A stretch of 64,000 bases of DNA from Salinibacterium amurskyense (GCF_002797685.1 NZ_PGFH01000002.1:310001-374000); one strand, 5' to 3'. Positions 38,521-48,153 are shown, numbered from the stretch's first letter. The notes: generated by a model not told the origin, from the sequence alone. Translations and numbers: made by a program.

Positions 38521-39096
38521 CTAGGGAGCAGTGCCTGCGCCATCCCCGCGCCCGCTGGGGGTTCCGAAGGCTCGCCAGATCCAGTTAACAGCGGTCTCGG
38601 CGGGCGGGCGCGGTTCCATCGCAAGCCACGCTTCGATAATTCCGAACGTTGCCCCGGTGACGCTGGCGCTTTCGATCTCGAGGGCCACACCTTCGAGTTG
38701 CTCGGTGCCGTGGTTGACGATGCCGTCGCGCACGATCTGCTTGAGGCGAGCACGCATGCGAAAGGCCACGAGCGCCGAACCTCGGGGGCCGAGAGCGCTG
38801 GAGTACACGGCAGCGTTGGCGTCAATATGGCTGAGGTAGTCGCTGAGGGCGGGTGGGGCGACGTCGCTCTCGGGGTCGAGGTCGGCTAACTGGGTGCTAG
38901 CTTCCGCTGCCGCGGATTCGATAGCGAAGGCCAGCAGCGTCTCTTTATCGGTGTAGTGCTGGTAGAAGCTGCTGCGGTTCACTCCCGCCCGTTCTGCAAT
39001 ATCACCGACGGTGACTTCGTCGAAGGGGCGCTCTTGAGTGAGGGCGAAGAGTGCCTGCTGCAGGCTGTGACGCGTGCGTTCGACTCGGGCATCCAT
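38521..39096 (-). CDS. TetR-family transcriptional regulator
   Basis: A 191-residue regulator with an N-terminal TetR helix-turn-helix (VTVGDIAERAGVNRSSFYQH). The C-terminal ligand domain ends in a Pro/Gly-rich tail. ATG 39096 is preferred because it begins the family N-terminus MDARVERTRHSLQQALF; an extended frame from 39171 would start inside the operator-like palindrome. It is divergent from an MMPL exporter, the standard arrangement for drug- or lipid-responsive repression. Confidence 0.9.
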   Translation of the reverse strand: MDARVERTRHSLQQALFALTQERPFDEVTVGDIAERAGVNRSSFYQHYTDKETLLAFAIESAAAEASTQLADLDPESDVAPPALSDYLSHIDANAAVYSSALGPRGSALVAFRMRARLKQIVRDGIVNHGTEQLEGVALEIESASVTGATFGIIEAWLAMEPRPPAETAVNWIWRAFGTPSGRGDGAGTAP

Positions 39097-39131
39097 TCTC
39101 TGATTGTCGCAGATGTCGAGGGCCAAGTTGA

Positions 39132-39159
39132 GAGTTTTCCGACAACTGTTGGAAAACTC
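39132..39159. promoter_or_regulatory. TetR operator candidate between tetR and MMPL genes
   Basis: Arms GAGTTTTCC (39132-39140) and GGAAAACTC (39151-39159) are perfect. Twenty-four of 28 positions across the whole element are palindromic, including inner ACA...TGT. It lies 36 bases before the tetR start and 77 bases before the MMPL start, as expected for joint control. Confidence 0.7.
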
Positions 39160-39235
39160 GCCAACTAGCAATACGATTGGCGCAGGCCCGATGAAGTGCT
39201 CGTTTTTGTGTTCTCAACGAGAGGTTTTCTTCAGC

Positions 39236-41773
39236 ATGGCTGAACTCCTGTACCGACTGGGCCGACTCTCGGCTCGCCGCGCGTGGCTCTTTATCGTGAG
39301 CTGGATCGCCGTTCTCGGCCTCGCTGGCGGAGCCTTCGCGCTCTTCGGCGGCACCCTCTCGTCGACCATGACCATTCCTGGCACCGAAACCGAGCGCGTC
39401 GCCGATGAGCTAACCGAACAACTCGGCAACGTGGGCGGAATCTCTGCCACGGTCGTGTTCAGCTCAGAAGATGGCAGCGCGCTGAGCGACTCCCAACAGA
39501 GTGAGATCACGGATGCTCTCGCCGACCTCACCTCGCAGAGCGATGTCAGCGCGGTCATCGACCCCTTCGAGACTGACGCTCAGCGTGAAGAGCAAGCGCA
39601 ACAGCTCGTGGACGGCCGCGAGCAGATCGACGCGGCCAACGCGCAACTCGTCGAGGCTCGCGACCAGCTTGAGGCCGCTTTCGAGCAATACGAGAACGGG
39701 CAGATCCAACTGGATGCCGCCATCGCCGAAGCGAAGGCTGGCGGTTACTACGAACTCTCTCAGGCCGAGTTCGATGCTCAGCAGGCGCAGCTCGACGCGG
39801 TATTCGACGAGCTGGGCGTGCAAGACGAAGCGTGGGCAGACGGCGTCATCGAGCTCGGCAAGCAAGAGCGTGAGCTCGGCTTTGGCGAGCGCCTCATGGA
39901 TGCAGCCGCCAACATCAGCTTCGTCTCCGACGATGGTGCGACGGCTCTCGGCCTCATCACCTTCGACAGCGAACTTCTCGACCTCTCGGCGGAGACCAAG
40001 AGCGAGATCACCGAAAAGCTGGACAGTGTCGACATCGAGGGTGTGACGGTCGATTATTCGTCGACGCTCACGCTCTCCACTGATGGCCTGCTAGGTGTGG
40101 GTGAGATTATCGGTGTGCTGCTGGCTGGCGTCGTTCTGCTGGTGCTGTTCCGCTCGTTCTTGCCGGCAACGCTGCCGATCGTGTCGTCAATCATCGGTGT
40201 CGGCGTGGGTGTCGCAGGCTCGCTCGCCTTCTCGGGGGTAGTCGACATGACCTCCGTGACGCCGATTTTGGGTGTGATGCTCGGCCTCGCGGTCGGTATC
40301 GACTACACGCTCTTCATCGTGCAGCGTCACCGTCGCCAACTCGCGGCGGGCATGGAACTCCACGAGTCGATCGGTCTCGCTAACGGAACCTCGGGTAACG
40401 CCGTGCTGTTCGCCGGGTCGACGGTTCTCGTCGCGCTGCTCGCTCTCAATGTGAGCGGCATCCCGTTCCTTGGCGTGATGGGTACCGTCGGCGCTGTCTG
40501 CGTTCTCATCTCGGTGCTGATCGCCGTGAGCCTCACTCCGGCCCTGTTGGCCCTGCTCGGCAAGCGCGTGCTTTCTCGCAAGGCGCGCGCCAACATTGGC
40601 CACGAGTCGCACGTGCTTCCTCCGGCCCGCGCTATGCGCACCAGTCGTGCGGTAGTCATGCTCATTGTGGCAACGCTCGGGCTGTTGATCGTGGCGATTC
40701 CCGCGCTGTCGATGCGGTTGGGGCTTCCCGACGGCTCGTCAGAACCCGCAGATTCCACGCAATACCGCACCTACACGACGATCGCCGAAGAGTTCGGGGC
40801 AGGCCAGAACGGCACCCTCCTTGTCACGGCGACTCTTCCCACCGGCGTCTCCGAAGAAAACGAGCTCGAAACTCAAGCCGACCTCGTTGACCAGCTACTC
40901 GCCTTCGACAACGTCGAAGCTGTCGCTCCGATCGGTGTCGCTGCCGATCGGGACTACTTCGCGTTCCAGCTCGTTCCTGTGGAGGGGCCCACGAGCGTGT
41001 CGACGGGCGAGCTCGTTCACGAGCTGCGCGATAGCTCGCCGCTAGCGGGGGACATCGAGCTCGGCGTTGCTGGCTCGGCCAGTGGCAACATCGACATCTC
41101 CGAGAACCTCGCTAACGTGCTGCCGCTGTACCTTGCGGTTGTCGTTGGCCTGTCGCTGATCATCCTGATTCTGGTGTTCCGCTCTCTTCTCGTGCCGGTC
41201 ATCGCCACCGCGGGCTACGTGCTGTCGCTGTTGGCGGCCTTCGGCGCGATGGTTGCCGTGTACCAGTGGGGTTGGTTGGGCGCGCTCTTCGGCGTCACTG
41301 ACCCGGGTCCGCTGCTGAACTTTGCCCCGATCATCATCATGGGCGTGCTGTTCGGCCTCGCGATGGACTACCAGCTCTTCCTCGTCTCGGGAATGCGCGA
41401 AGCGTACATTCACGGGGTGCCCGCCAAGGCCGCCGTTATGAGTGGGCTGCGCAGTGGCCGTGCCGTTGTCACGGCGGCCGCCATCATCATGATTGCCGTC
41501 TTCGGAGGCTTCGTCTTTTCGCACTTGGCGATCGTTCGCCCGCTCGGCTTCGGCCTCGCCATAGGCGTGCTCTTCGACGCTTTTGTCGTGCGGATGATGT
41601 TGGTCCCGGCCCTGATGCACCTGTTCGGCAAGTCGGTGTGGTGGTTGCCTCGCTGGCTCGACCGCATCCTGCCGAGCGTGGACGTAGAGGGAGCCGCGCT
41701 CGAGCGCAGCCACCCGATTCACCCCGTGGCTCCGGATGACGTGAGCAGCGACGCAGCACCGACTGCCCGTTAG
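39236..41773 (+). CDS. MMPL-family RND transporter
   Basis: An 845-residue RND-type exporter. Two MMPL halves each begin with an extracytoplasmic region followed by clustered membrane helices; the first loop contains a coiled-coil-like stretch (REQIDAANAQLVEARDQLEA). Typical membrane motifs are VGIDYTLFIVQRHRR and FGLAMDYQLFLVSGMREAY, each with the Asp-Tyr pair used for proton flow. Members export lipids, siderophores or drugs. ATG 39236 (MAELLYRLGRLSARRAW) is favoured over in-frame starts up to 39104, which would overlap the operator. Confidence 0.9.
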   Translation: MAELLYRLGRLSARRAWLFIVSWIAVLGLAGGAFALFGGTLSSTMTIPGTETERVADELTEQLGNVGGISATVVFSSEDGSALSDSQQSEITDALADLTSQSDVSAVIDPFETDAQREEQAQQLVDGREQIDAANAQLVEARDQLEAAFEQYENGQIQLDAAIAEAKAGGYYELSQAEFDAQQAQLDAVFDELGVQDEAWADGVIELGKQERELGFGERLMDAAANISFVSDDGATALGLITFDSELLDLSAETKSEITEKLDSVDIEGVTVDYSSTLTLSTDGLLGVGEIIGVLLAGVVLLVLFRSFLPATLPIVSSIIGVGVGVAGSLAFSGVVDMTSVTPILGVMLGLAVGIDYTLFIVQRHRRQLAAGMELHESIGLANGTSGNAVLFAGSTVLVALLALNVSGIPFLGVMGTVGAVCVLISVLIAVSLTPALLALLGKRVLSRKARANIGHESHVLPPARAMRTSRAVVMLIVATLGLLIVAIPALSMRLGLPDGSSEPADSTQYRTYTTIAEEFGAGQNGTLLVTATLPTGVSEENELETQADLVDQLLAFDNVEAVAPIGVAADRDYFAFQLVPVEGPTSVSTGELVHELRDSSPLAGDIELGVAGSASGNIDISENLANVLPLYLAVVVGLSLIILILVFRSLLVPVIATAGYVLSLLAAFGAMVAVYQWGWLGALFGVTDPGPLLNFAPIIIMGVLFGLAMDYQLFLVSGMREAYIHGVPAKAAVMSGLRSGRAVVTAAAIIMIAVFGGFVFSHLAIVRPLGFGLAIGVLFDAFVVRMMLVPALMHLFGKSVWWLPRWLDRILPSVDVEGAALERSHPIHPVAPDDVSSDAAPTAR

Positions 41774-41831
41774 CGCCCGGTTACACCTCACACCCGCGCT
41801 CGCCGCGTTTACTGCCCGGAGAACCTTCGCT

Positions 41832-42746
41832 CTACAGCGGAGTCTCTTCGGGCAGTAGTGCGTTTGGCCCCGCCCCAGGCGCGCCGGGGATGCGGGATGC
41901 CGCCCGCACGGCCCCGATGGAGGCTGCGATCACGAGCACGATGCCGACACCCTGGATGAGCGTGATGCTCTGGCCGAGCACGAAGAATCCCGCGCCTGTC
42001 GCGATGGCCGGAGCCAGTGCCATCAGCACCGAGAAGGCCGAGGCCGAAATGCGACGCAGCGCGATGAGTTCGAGGGCATAGGGAATCGCCGAGGAGCAGA
42101 TAGCGACCGCGAGGCCGCGCACCAAGATTGACGGCTCGAGCAGCGTGCTACCCGCTTGCGCGATGCCGAAGGGGAGGCTGATGATCGCGCCGATTGCCAT
42201 GGCGATGGCAAGGCCATCCAACCCGGCGAACACCTGCCCGGTCTTGCGCGACGCCAAAATGTAGCCTGCCCACGACACCGCTGCAGCAAGCGCGAAGGCA
42301 ACACCGACCGGGTCGAGAGCGCCAACACTGCCGAGGCTCAGCAGGGCAACGCCGGCGAAGGCGAGCACTGCCCACAGCCACGCGCTGGCGCGGCGGGCAA
42401 CAATGACGGAAAGAACGAGAGGGCCCAGCACCTCGATCGTCACGGTAGCGCCCAGGTCAACGCGCGAGAGAGCTTCGTAAAACAACAGGTTCATGCCGCC
42501 GAGCGAAATACCAAAAATGAGGGCCATAAGCCACGCGCGCTTCGAGATGGCGCGCAGGTTGGGGCGCGCGATCGCGAGCAGAATCGCGGCCGAGAAGACG
42601 AGTCGCAGTGACACCATTCCGCCGGGCCCGACCTCGGGGAACAGCAAGACGGCAACCGAGGCACCAACGTCTTGGAAGATGAGCCCAAAGACCACGAGCA
42701 TGGCGGCGCCGAGAGGGGTTCCTCTCAAGGGCGGGGGAGTCGACAT
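41832..42746 (-). CDS. EamA/RhtA-type DMT transporter
   Basis: A 304-residue inner-membrane protein with ten hydrophobic segments in two EamA repeats (LIFGISLGGMNLLFYEALSR in the first, ALELIALRRISASAFSVLMA in the second). The pattern is that of RhtA, the threonine/homoserine exporter family; substrate is unassigned. The last codons overlap an inverted repeat (arms 41811-41818 and 41849-41856) that may end both this gene and the convergent MMPL gene. Confidence 0.88.
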   Translation of the reverse strand: MSTPPPLRGTPLGAAMLVVFGLIFQDVGASVAVLLFPEVGPGGMVSLRLVFSAAILLAIARPNLRAISKRAWLMALIFGISLGGMNLLFYEALSRVDLGATVTIEVLGPLVLSVIVARRASAWLWAVLAFAGVALLSLGSVGALDPVGVAFALAAAVSWAGYILASRKTGQVFAGLDGLAIAMAIGAIISLPFGIAQAGSTLLEPSILVRGLAVAICSSAIPYALELIALRRISASAFSVLMALAPAIATGAGFFVLGQSITLIQGVGIVLVIAASIGAVRAASRIPGAPGAGPNALLPEETPL

Positions 42747-42847
42747 AGTGCAACACTACGACCTCAGCAGGGGTGCTTTGCACACCTCAGATTGTGCCCG
42801 AATGGGCCCGCGCCGCGCGCAGCGAGAGCGGGTGGGAGAATGGGGGA

Positions 42848-43663
42848 GTGATCATTCTTGCGGCGACTCCCATCGGCAATCTGGGCGACGCTTCTCAGCG
42901 TCTCATTGAGGCACTCACGAACGCCGAGGTGATCGCGAGCGAAGACACGAGAACGACCATCCATCTCATGCGCGCTTTGGGTATTGAGAACCGCCCGCGA
43001 CTGATTCCGCTGCACGAACACAACGAGTCGGAAAAGGCGACCGAGATCGTCGAGCTCGCCCGCGATGCCGATGTTCTTGTACTCAGCGACGCTGGGATGC
43101 CCGCCATCAGCGATCCGGGATTCCCACTCGTTGCGGCCGCCGCCGCCGCCGGAGTCACCGTTACCGCTCTGCCCGGGCCGAGTGCCGTGCTCACCGCCCT
43201 CGCGGTGTCAGGATTGCCCACCGACCGTTTCAGCTTCGAAGGTTTCCTGCCCCGCAAGGGACGGGTCGCGTACTTCCGTGGCCTTGCTCGCGAAGAACGC
43301 ACGATGGTGTTCTTCGAGAGCCCCAACCGTTTACCAGCGGCGCTCGCCGACCTCGCCACCGCGCTGGGCGATGACCGTCGCGCTGTCGTGTGCCGCGAGC
43401 TCACCAAGATGTACGAAGAGGTCGCCCGCGGCACCGCCGCTGAGCTCGCTGAGAAGTTCAAAGATGGAGCCCGGGGCGAGATCTGTCTCGTGATCGAAGG
43501 TGCGGCCCCCGCGACATCCGATCTGCCGACCGCGGTCACCTACGTACTCTCGCTCGTCGCCGACGGCGCTCGACTGAAAGAAGCGGCAACTGAAGTGGCC
43601 GAGCAGACCGGGTTGAGCAAGCGTGAACTCTACGAAGCGGCGTTGCAGGCTAAGAAGAAGTAG
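42848..43663 (+). CDS. rsmI: 16S rRNA (cytidine-1402-2'-O)-methyltransferase
   Basis: A 271-residue tetrapyrrole-methylase-fold enzyme that methylates C1402 of 16S rRNA. It begins VIILAATPIGNLGDASQRL and carries the conserved SEDTRTT and VLVLSDAGMPAISDPGFPLV segments. GTG 42848 follows GGGGGA and matches the family start; the open frame upstream to 42773 is not used. Elsewhere in actinobacteria it is adjacent and divergent to pmt. Confidence 0.95.
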   Translation: MIILAATPIGNLGDASQRLIEALTNAEVIASEDTRTTIHLMRALGIENRPRLIPLHEHNESEKATEIVELARDADVLVLSDAGMPAISDPGFPLVAAAAAAGVTVTALPGPSAVLTALAVSGLPTDRFSFEGFLPRKGRVAYFRGLAREERTMVFFESPNRLPAALADLATALGDDRRAVVCRELTKMYEEVARGTAAELAEKFKDGARGEICLVIEGAAPATSDLPTAVTYVLSLVADGARLKEAATEVAEQTGLSKRELYEAALQAKKK

Positions 43664-43681
43664 CCCGCGCACCCAAGGCGA

Positions 43682-44131
43682 TTAGGCCTGGGCTTCGCAC
43701 ACCGTTTTCAACTCGTGGTGGTCTTGAGTTAACGCTTTCTTGGTGACGCCAAGAAACAGCAAACCGACAACGCTCATGAGCCGCGCCCCGAACGTGAGCG
43801 GCGTCATCGTGAAGCGATACTCGAGGCGTGTTCCGCCGTGACTGGGCATGAACAGGTAGACGCTTTGGTAGTGCGTACCGTGTGATTGCGCGTCAACCGT
43901 GTACGACACATCCTGCTCGTAGTCGGTGACCCACATCACTTCGGTGGCCTCCCGGCCAGCGAACGTGCGCGTTTCGCGCCACTTCGTACCGAGCTTGAGT
44001 TGGGCTGGACCCTCGAGCACTTCTAGGGAGTTGATGCCGCTGAGATGAGCGGGAGCGTTGTCGAGGTCACAGAAGACTTCGAATACGCGCTCCACCGGGG
44101 CGTCAATGTGCACGCTCTCGGTGATCTTCAT
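43682..44131 (-). CDS. SRPBCC-fold protein (polyketide cyclase/START-like)
   Basis: A 149-residue single-domain protein beginning KITESVHIDAPVERVFEVFC, the standard SRPBCC start, with a C-terminal helix. The fold binds hydrophobic ligands in a deep cavity; no function is assigned. It lies convergent to rsmI and downstream of the fructose PTS operon on the same strand, 80 bases away, probably not part of it. Confidence 0.85.
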   Translation of the reverse strand: MKITESVHIDAPVERVFEVFCDLDNAPAHLSGINSLEVLEGPAQLKLGTKWRETRTFAGREATEVMWVTDYEQDVSYTVDAQSHGTHYQSVYLFMPSHGGTRLEYRFTMTPLTFGARLMSVVGLLFLGVTKKALTQDHHELKTVCEAQA

Positions 44132-44211
44132 AAGGGCTCCCTTGTCCGTTGTCGAGTCACGATGCTTTCGGCGAACGAGATGCAGCGTGCCCGGGGATCC
44201 AGCCTACGACG

Positions 44212-46269
44212 TTACGCGGCGACCGGCACCTGCGCCGCAGCGGGAGCGACGGTGTCGCTCTTCCGCACGAAGCGCTTGAGGGCTACCACGATCAGTGCCG
44301 TAACGATGGTTCCTGCGACAATCGCGACCAGGAACATCGGGAACGGGTTGATCGCGAAGAACACGAACACACCACCGTGGGGTGCCTGCGACGTGACACC
44401 GAACGCCATGATGATGGCACCTGTTACCGCACTGCCGATCGCGCTGGCGGGGATCACGCGCAGCGGGTCAGCAGCAGCGAACGGGATGGCGCCTTCGGAG
44501 ATAAACGAAGCACCGAGCAGCCACGCAGCCTTGCCGTTTTCCTTCTCGACGGGCGAGAAGAGGCGGCGAGCAAGAACGGTGGAGGCGAGAGCCATCGCGA
44601 GAGGAGCAACCATTCCGGATGCCATGACAGCGGCCATGATCATCCACGGTCCCTGATTGTCGATCGCACCCGCACCGAGGCCGGCAACCGCGAACGAGTA
44701 CGCAACCTTGTTGACGGGGCCACCGAGGTCGAAGCCCATCATGGCTCCCAGAATGAGACCGAGAACGATGGCGGATGCCCCGTTCAGGCCGTTGAGGAAG
44801 TCGTTGAGGGCCACGGTGAGCGAAGCGATCGGTCCGCCAAGAATGAGCACCATGAGGCCGGAGGCGAAGATCGACGCGAGCAGCGGGATCACGACAACGG
44901 GCATGAGGCCACGGAACCACGCGGCGGTCTTGCGCTGAGCGAGCCAGTGAGCGGCAACACCCGCGAGGAGACCACCGACGATACCGCCGAGGAAGCCAGC
45001 ACCCATGAGGCCAGCAACTGCACCGGCGGTGAAACCGGGAGCGATACCCGGGCGGTCAGCGATCGCGTAGGCGATGTAACCGGCAAGGGCGGGAACGAGG
45101 AAGCCCATCGAGGCGGCACCGATCTGGAAGGCCGCGGCGCCAAGGTAGGCCGCAATGCCGCCCTCAGGCAGGTTCCACAGACTGTTCTCGAGAATGATGC
45201 TGCCCGCAGTCTCGGTGATGAGGTACCCACCGAGCAGGAAGCCGAGCGCGATCAACAGACCACCACCGGCGACGAACGGAATCATGTAGCTCACACCGGT
45301 GAGCAGAGCACGCTTGACGGTCTGGCCGAAGTGCTCGTCGCTCGTGCTGCTGGTGGCTTCGCTGGCTGCTCCGCCCCCGGCAACGCGCGTGGCGTTGGGG
45401 TCGCTGGCGGCGGCAAGGGCTTCCGCGATCATCGCATCGGGGGCGTCGATGCCGCGCTTGACGGGCGACTGCACGACAGCCTTGCCTGCGAAGCGAGCCT
45501 TGTCGCGAACATCCACATCGACAGCAAAGATGACGGCGGATGCCGCAGCAATCACCGCAGGATCAAGCGGCGTCGAACCCGACGAGCCCTGAGTCTCGAC
45601 GTGGAGTTCTACGCCAGCACGCTCAGCGGCGGCGGCGAGTGAATCGGCCGCCATGTAGGTGTGGGCGATGCCGGTGGGGCACGCGGTGACGGCAATCAGC
45701 ACGGGGCGAGCGGCGGAGTCCGCATTCGCATCCTGGGAAGGAGCTTCGGAAGCAGTCGCGGCGGCAGCACCGGCGGCGGCAGCACCGGCACCAGCGGCAG
45801 CGGGCGCGGCCTTCTCCTCGGGAGCGGTCGCCTGCTTCACGAGAGCGACGATCTCTTCGCGAGTCGCCGCAGCGCGCAGGCTGTCCACGAATTCGGGGTT
45901 CACGAGTGACCGCGCGAGAGCGGAAAGCACCGTGAGGTGTTCTTGGTCGGCGCCCGCGGGAGCAGCAATCAAGAAGATGAGGTCAGCGGGAGCATCCGCG
46001 GCACCAAAGTCAACGGCCGGCGCGAGGCGTGCCATCACGAGGGTTGCTTCGGTGACGGCTTCGGAACGGCAGTGAGGAATCGCGATACCGCCAGGAACTC
46101 CGGTATCGGTCAGTTGCTCACGAGCCCACGCGTCGTCAAAAAGTGATTCTGCAGCGGTGGCCCGGCCCTGTTCGGCGACGAGATTCGTCAGCGCACCGAT
46201 GACGCCCGCGCGGTCGGTGCCGAGATCGGCATCCAACAACACGAGGTCGGGGGTGATGAGTTGCGACAT
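44212..46269 (-). CDS. fruA: Fructose-specific PTS transporter, EIIABC fusion
   Basis: A 685-residue single-chain PTS permease that imports and phosphorylates fructose to fructose-1-phosphate. EIIA is first, with the phospho-His in IPHCRSE (His66). An Ala-rich linker (about 150-186) follows. EIIB comes next, with the phospho-Cys in VTACPTGIAHTYMAADSLAA (Cys197). The EIIC membrane domain comes last, with about nine to ten helices. HPr and EI are not encoded in this window. It is the last gene of the fruR-fruK-fruA operon, 38 bases after fruK. Confidence 0.95.
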   Translation of the reverse strand: MSQLITPDLVLLDADLGTDRAGVIGALTNLVAEQGRATAAESLFDDAWAREQLTDTGVPGGIAIPHCRSEAVTEATLVMARLAPAVDFGAADAPADLIFLIAAPAGADQEHLTVLSALARSLVNPEFVDSLRAAATREEIVALVKQATAPEEKAAPAAAGAGAAAAGAAAATASEAPSQDANADSAARPVLIAVTACPTGIAHTYMAADSLAAAAERAGVELHVETQGSSGSTPLDPAVIAAASAVIFAVDVDVRDKARFAGKAVVQSPVKRGIDAPDAMIAEALAAASDPNATRVAGGGAASEATSSTSDEHFGQTVKRALLTGVSYMIPFVAGGGLLIALGFLLGGYLITETAGSIILENSLWNLPEGGIAAYLGAAAFQIGAASMGFLVPALAGYIAYAIADRPGIAPGFTAGAVAGLMGAGFLGGIVGGLLAGVAAHWLAQRKTAAWFRGLMPVVVIPLLASIFASGLMVLILGGPIASLTVALNDFLNGLNGASAIVLGLILGAMMGFDLGGPVNKVAYSFAVAGLGAGAIDNQGPWMIMAAVMASGMVAPLAMALASTVLARRLFSPVEKENGKAAWLLGASFISEGAIPFAAADPLRVIPASAIGSAVTGAIIMAFGVTSQAPHGGVFVFFAINPFPMFLVAIVAGTIVTALIVVALKRFVRKSDTVAPAAAQVPVAA

Positions 46270-46307
46270 TGCTTTCTCCTTGTATGCAGCAGTTGGCGTG
46301 CTGAGGT

Positions 46308-47270
46308 TTATGGTGCGGTGGGGCGGCTGAGCAGGTGCACGTCAGCGGCGTTGGGGGTGGTGTTTTCGGGGCTCGGCATCGTGCTGCCGGGGAGGGCGGC
46401 GGCAGCGGCTCCGTGGGCGACGGCCTGTGCCAGTCGTCGTTCGGGGGCAGCGCCGCGTTGGTCGGCCAAGAGGTAGCCGGCCAGGGAGGCGTCTCCTGCT
46501 CCGACGGTGCTTTTGGCAGCGACGGGAGGCATGGTGGCTCGCCAGGTTTCGTCGGCGGTCACGAGGAGTGCTCCGCGTGATCCGAGCGTGGCGAGTACGG
46601 CACGGCAGCCGCGAGCGACGAGGCTGAGAGCGGCGGCAGCGGCGGCATCCGGGTCGTCTTCAAAGGTGTCGGGAAGGCCGGTCATTTCGGCAAGCTCTTC
46701 AGCGTTGGGCTTGATGAGGTCAACGCCAATGCCTGATTCGATGAGGGCCCGCATCGGGGCACCCGAAGAATCGACGGCGATGCGCGGGCCGTGCCCGTCG
46801 GTGGCGGCGCGAATTGCGTGAACCACGCGAACGTAGAAGTCGCTGCTCAGTCCGGGAGGAAGCGAGCCGGCAAGAACAACCCACTCGGCCCGGCGGGCGT
46901 GCGAGACCACGAGATCAATCAGCGCCGCATCGTCGTCGGCAGTGAGCTGCGGACCGGGCTCGTTGATCTTGGTGGTCGTGCCATCGGGCTCGGTGATCGT
47001 TACGTTGGAGCGCACACGACCCGCGATCGGCAGCCCAGCGGTCGGAGTGTGCTCGGCGCGCAGGGCAACGAGCATCGGGTCAGAAGCATCACCGGGAAGC
47101 ACCGCAATCGTGTCGAGTCCAGACGCAATGAGCGCTCGCGACACGTTGACGCCTTTGCCGCCGGGTTGCTCGCTGCTGGCTACCGAACGCTGCACTTCGC
47201 CGCGGTCGAGAGCGGAGTCGAGCTCGATCGTGCGATCGAGGCTGGGGTTGGCGGTGACGGTGACGATCAT
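46308..47270 (-). CDS. fruK: 1-phosphofructokinase
   Basis: A 320-residue PfkB-family kinase that phosphorylates fructose-1-phosphate to fructose-1,6-bisphosphate. It begins MIVTVTANPSLDRTIEL and shows the PfkB signature PGGKGVNVSRAL near residue 40. The catalytic anion-hole region is STVGAGDASLAGYL with the Asp base. It overlaps fruR by four bases (ATGA), so it is coupled to it. Confidence 0.95.
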   Translation of the reverse strand: MIVTVTANPSLDRTIELDSALDRGEVQRSVASSEQPGGKGVNVSRALIASGLDTIAVLPGDASDPMLVALRAEHTPTAGLPIAGRVRSNVTITEPDGTTTKINEPGPQLTADDDAALIDLVVSHARRAEWVVLAGSLPPGLSSDFYVRVVHAIRAATDGHGPRIAVDSSGAPMRALIESGIGVDLIKPNAEELAEMTGLPDTFEDDPDAAAAAALSLVARGCRAVLATLGSRGALLVTADETWRATMPPVAAKSTVGAGDASLAGYLLADQRGAAPERRLAQAVAHGAAAAALPGSTMPSPENTTPNAADVHLLSRPTAP

Positions 47271-48055
47271 GCGATCACCGTTTCAACATCCGCGCGCTCG
47301 AGGGCAAGGGTGAGGTCATCGTCGGGGGAGTGATCGGTGATGATCGTGTCGACCTCCGAGAGCGAGGCGAAACTCATGAGGGTTTCGATGCCGAGCTTCG
47401 AGGCGTCGACGAGAGCGATGGCGCGACGCGAACCTCGAGTGAGCGCGCTCTTCACCGCGGCTTCGTCGGGGTCGGGCGTGCTGAAGCCGAAGTCGGCATG
47501 AACGCCGTTGGCACCCAGGAAGGCGATGTCGGGGCGGATGCCCGAGAGCTGAGCAAGGGTGGCGGAACCAACCGCAGCCCCCGTGATGCCGCGCAGGCGA
47601 CCGCCGATGAGCTGAACCTCGATGTGCGGGTTCTCGCTCACGATCGCCGCGATGGAAATCGAGTTGGTAATGACCGTCAGCGAACCGGCGGATGCCGCGG
47701 GCTGCCAGTCGCGCAAGTGCTGAGCGAGGCGGCTGGTCGTGGTGCCCGAGTCGATGCTGATCGCGCCCGTGAAGGTGGACGGAATGAGGGCCAGCGCTGC
47801 CAGCGCTATGCGCTCTTTGGCATCGGAGTTGCGGTCGGTGCGGGCGGCGACGCTTTCTTCAACACGACTAATCCGAGCCGCCGAGACCGCACCCCCGTGC
47901 ACGCGGCGCAATACGCCTCGTGCTTCAAGCTGATCGAGGTCTCGACGGACCGTTTCGCTTGACACGTCGAACGTGCGAGCGAGGTCGATTACGGCGACGC
48001 GACCAGCTTCAGCAAGTTGTCCCTCTATGTGCTGTTGCCGCTCTTCTGCGTACAT
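47267..48055 (-). CDS. fruR: DeoR-family transcriptional regulator of fructose uptake
   Basis: A 262-residue DeoR/GlpR-type regulator. The N-terminal helix-turn-helix reads RVAVIDLARTFDVSSETVRR, followed by a sugar-phosphate isomerase-like sensor domain (ISIDSGTTTSRLAQ). First gene of the fru operon, so it is probably autoregulated by fructose-1-phosphate. Two CACAAA repeats in its upstream region are candidate sites. Confidence 0.92.
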   Translation of the reverse strand: MYAEERQQHIEGQLAEAGRVAVIDLARTFDVSSETVRRDLDQLEARGVLRRVHGGAVSAARISRVEESVAARTDRNSDAKERIALAALALIPSTFTGAISIDSGTTTSRLAQHLRDWQPAASAGSLTVITNSISIAAIVSENPHIEVQLIGGRLRGITGAAVGSATLAQLSGIRPDIAFLGANGVHADFGFSTPDPDEAAVKSALTRGSRRAIALVDASKLGIETLMSFASLSEVDTIITDHSPDDDLTLALERADVETVIA

Positions 48056-48129
48056 CCGTAATCTCCTTTGATTGTCAACGCACCCGACTGCGTTTCTGTG
48101 AGACTACGCGGCTTCGTGTGGCAATGCAA

Positions 48130-48153
48130 CACAAATACAGAAAAAACCACAAA
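48130..48153 (-). promoter_or_regulatory. Repeated FruR-site candidates upstream of the fru operon
   Basis: On the minus strand, TTTGTG occurs twice (48148-48153 and 48130-48135), 18 bases start to start, inside an AT-rich patch that likely holds the fru promoter. DeoR regulators often bind such direct repeats; assignment is inferred. Confidence 0.4.

Noticed and set aside
41811-41856. Inverted repeat at the EamA/MMPL gene ends as a terminator
   Set aside because: Arms are only 8 bp with a 30-base loop partly inside the EamA coding end; too weak to list as a terminator.
44149-45642. 497-residue plus-strand open frame opposite fruA
   Set aside because: Composition is His/Arg/Glu-rich and repetitive, typical of a shadow frame; fruA is unambiguous on the other strand.
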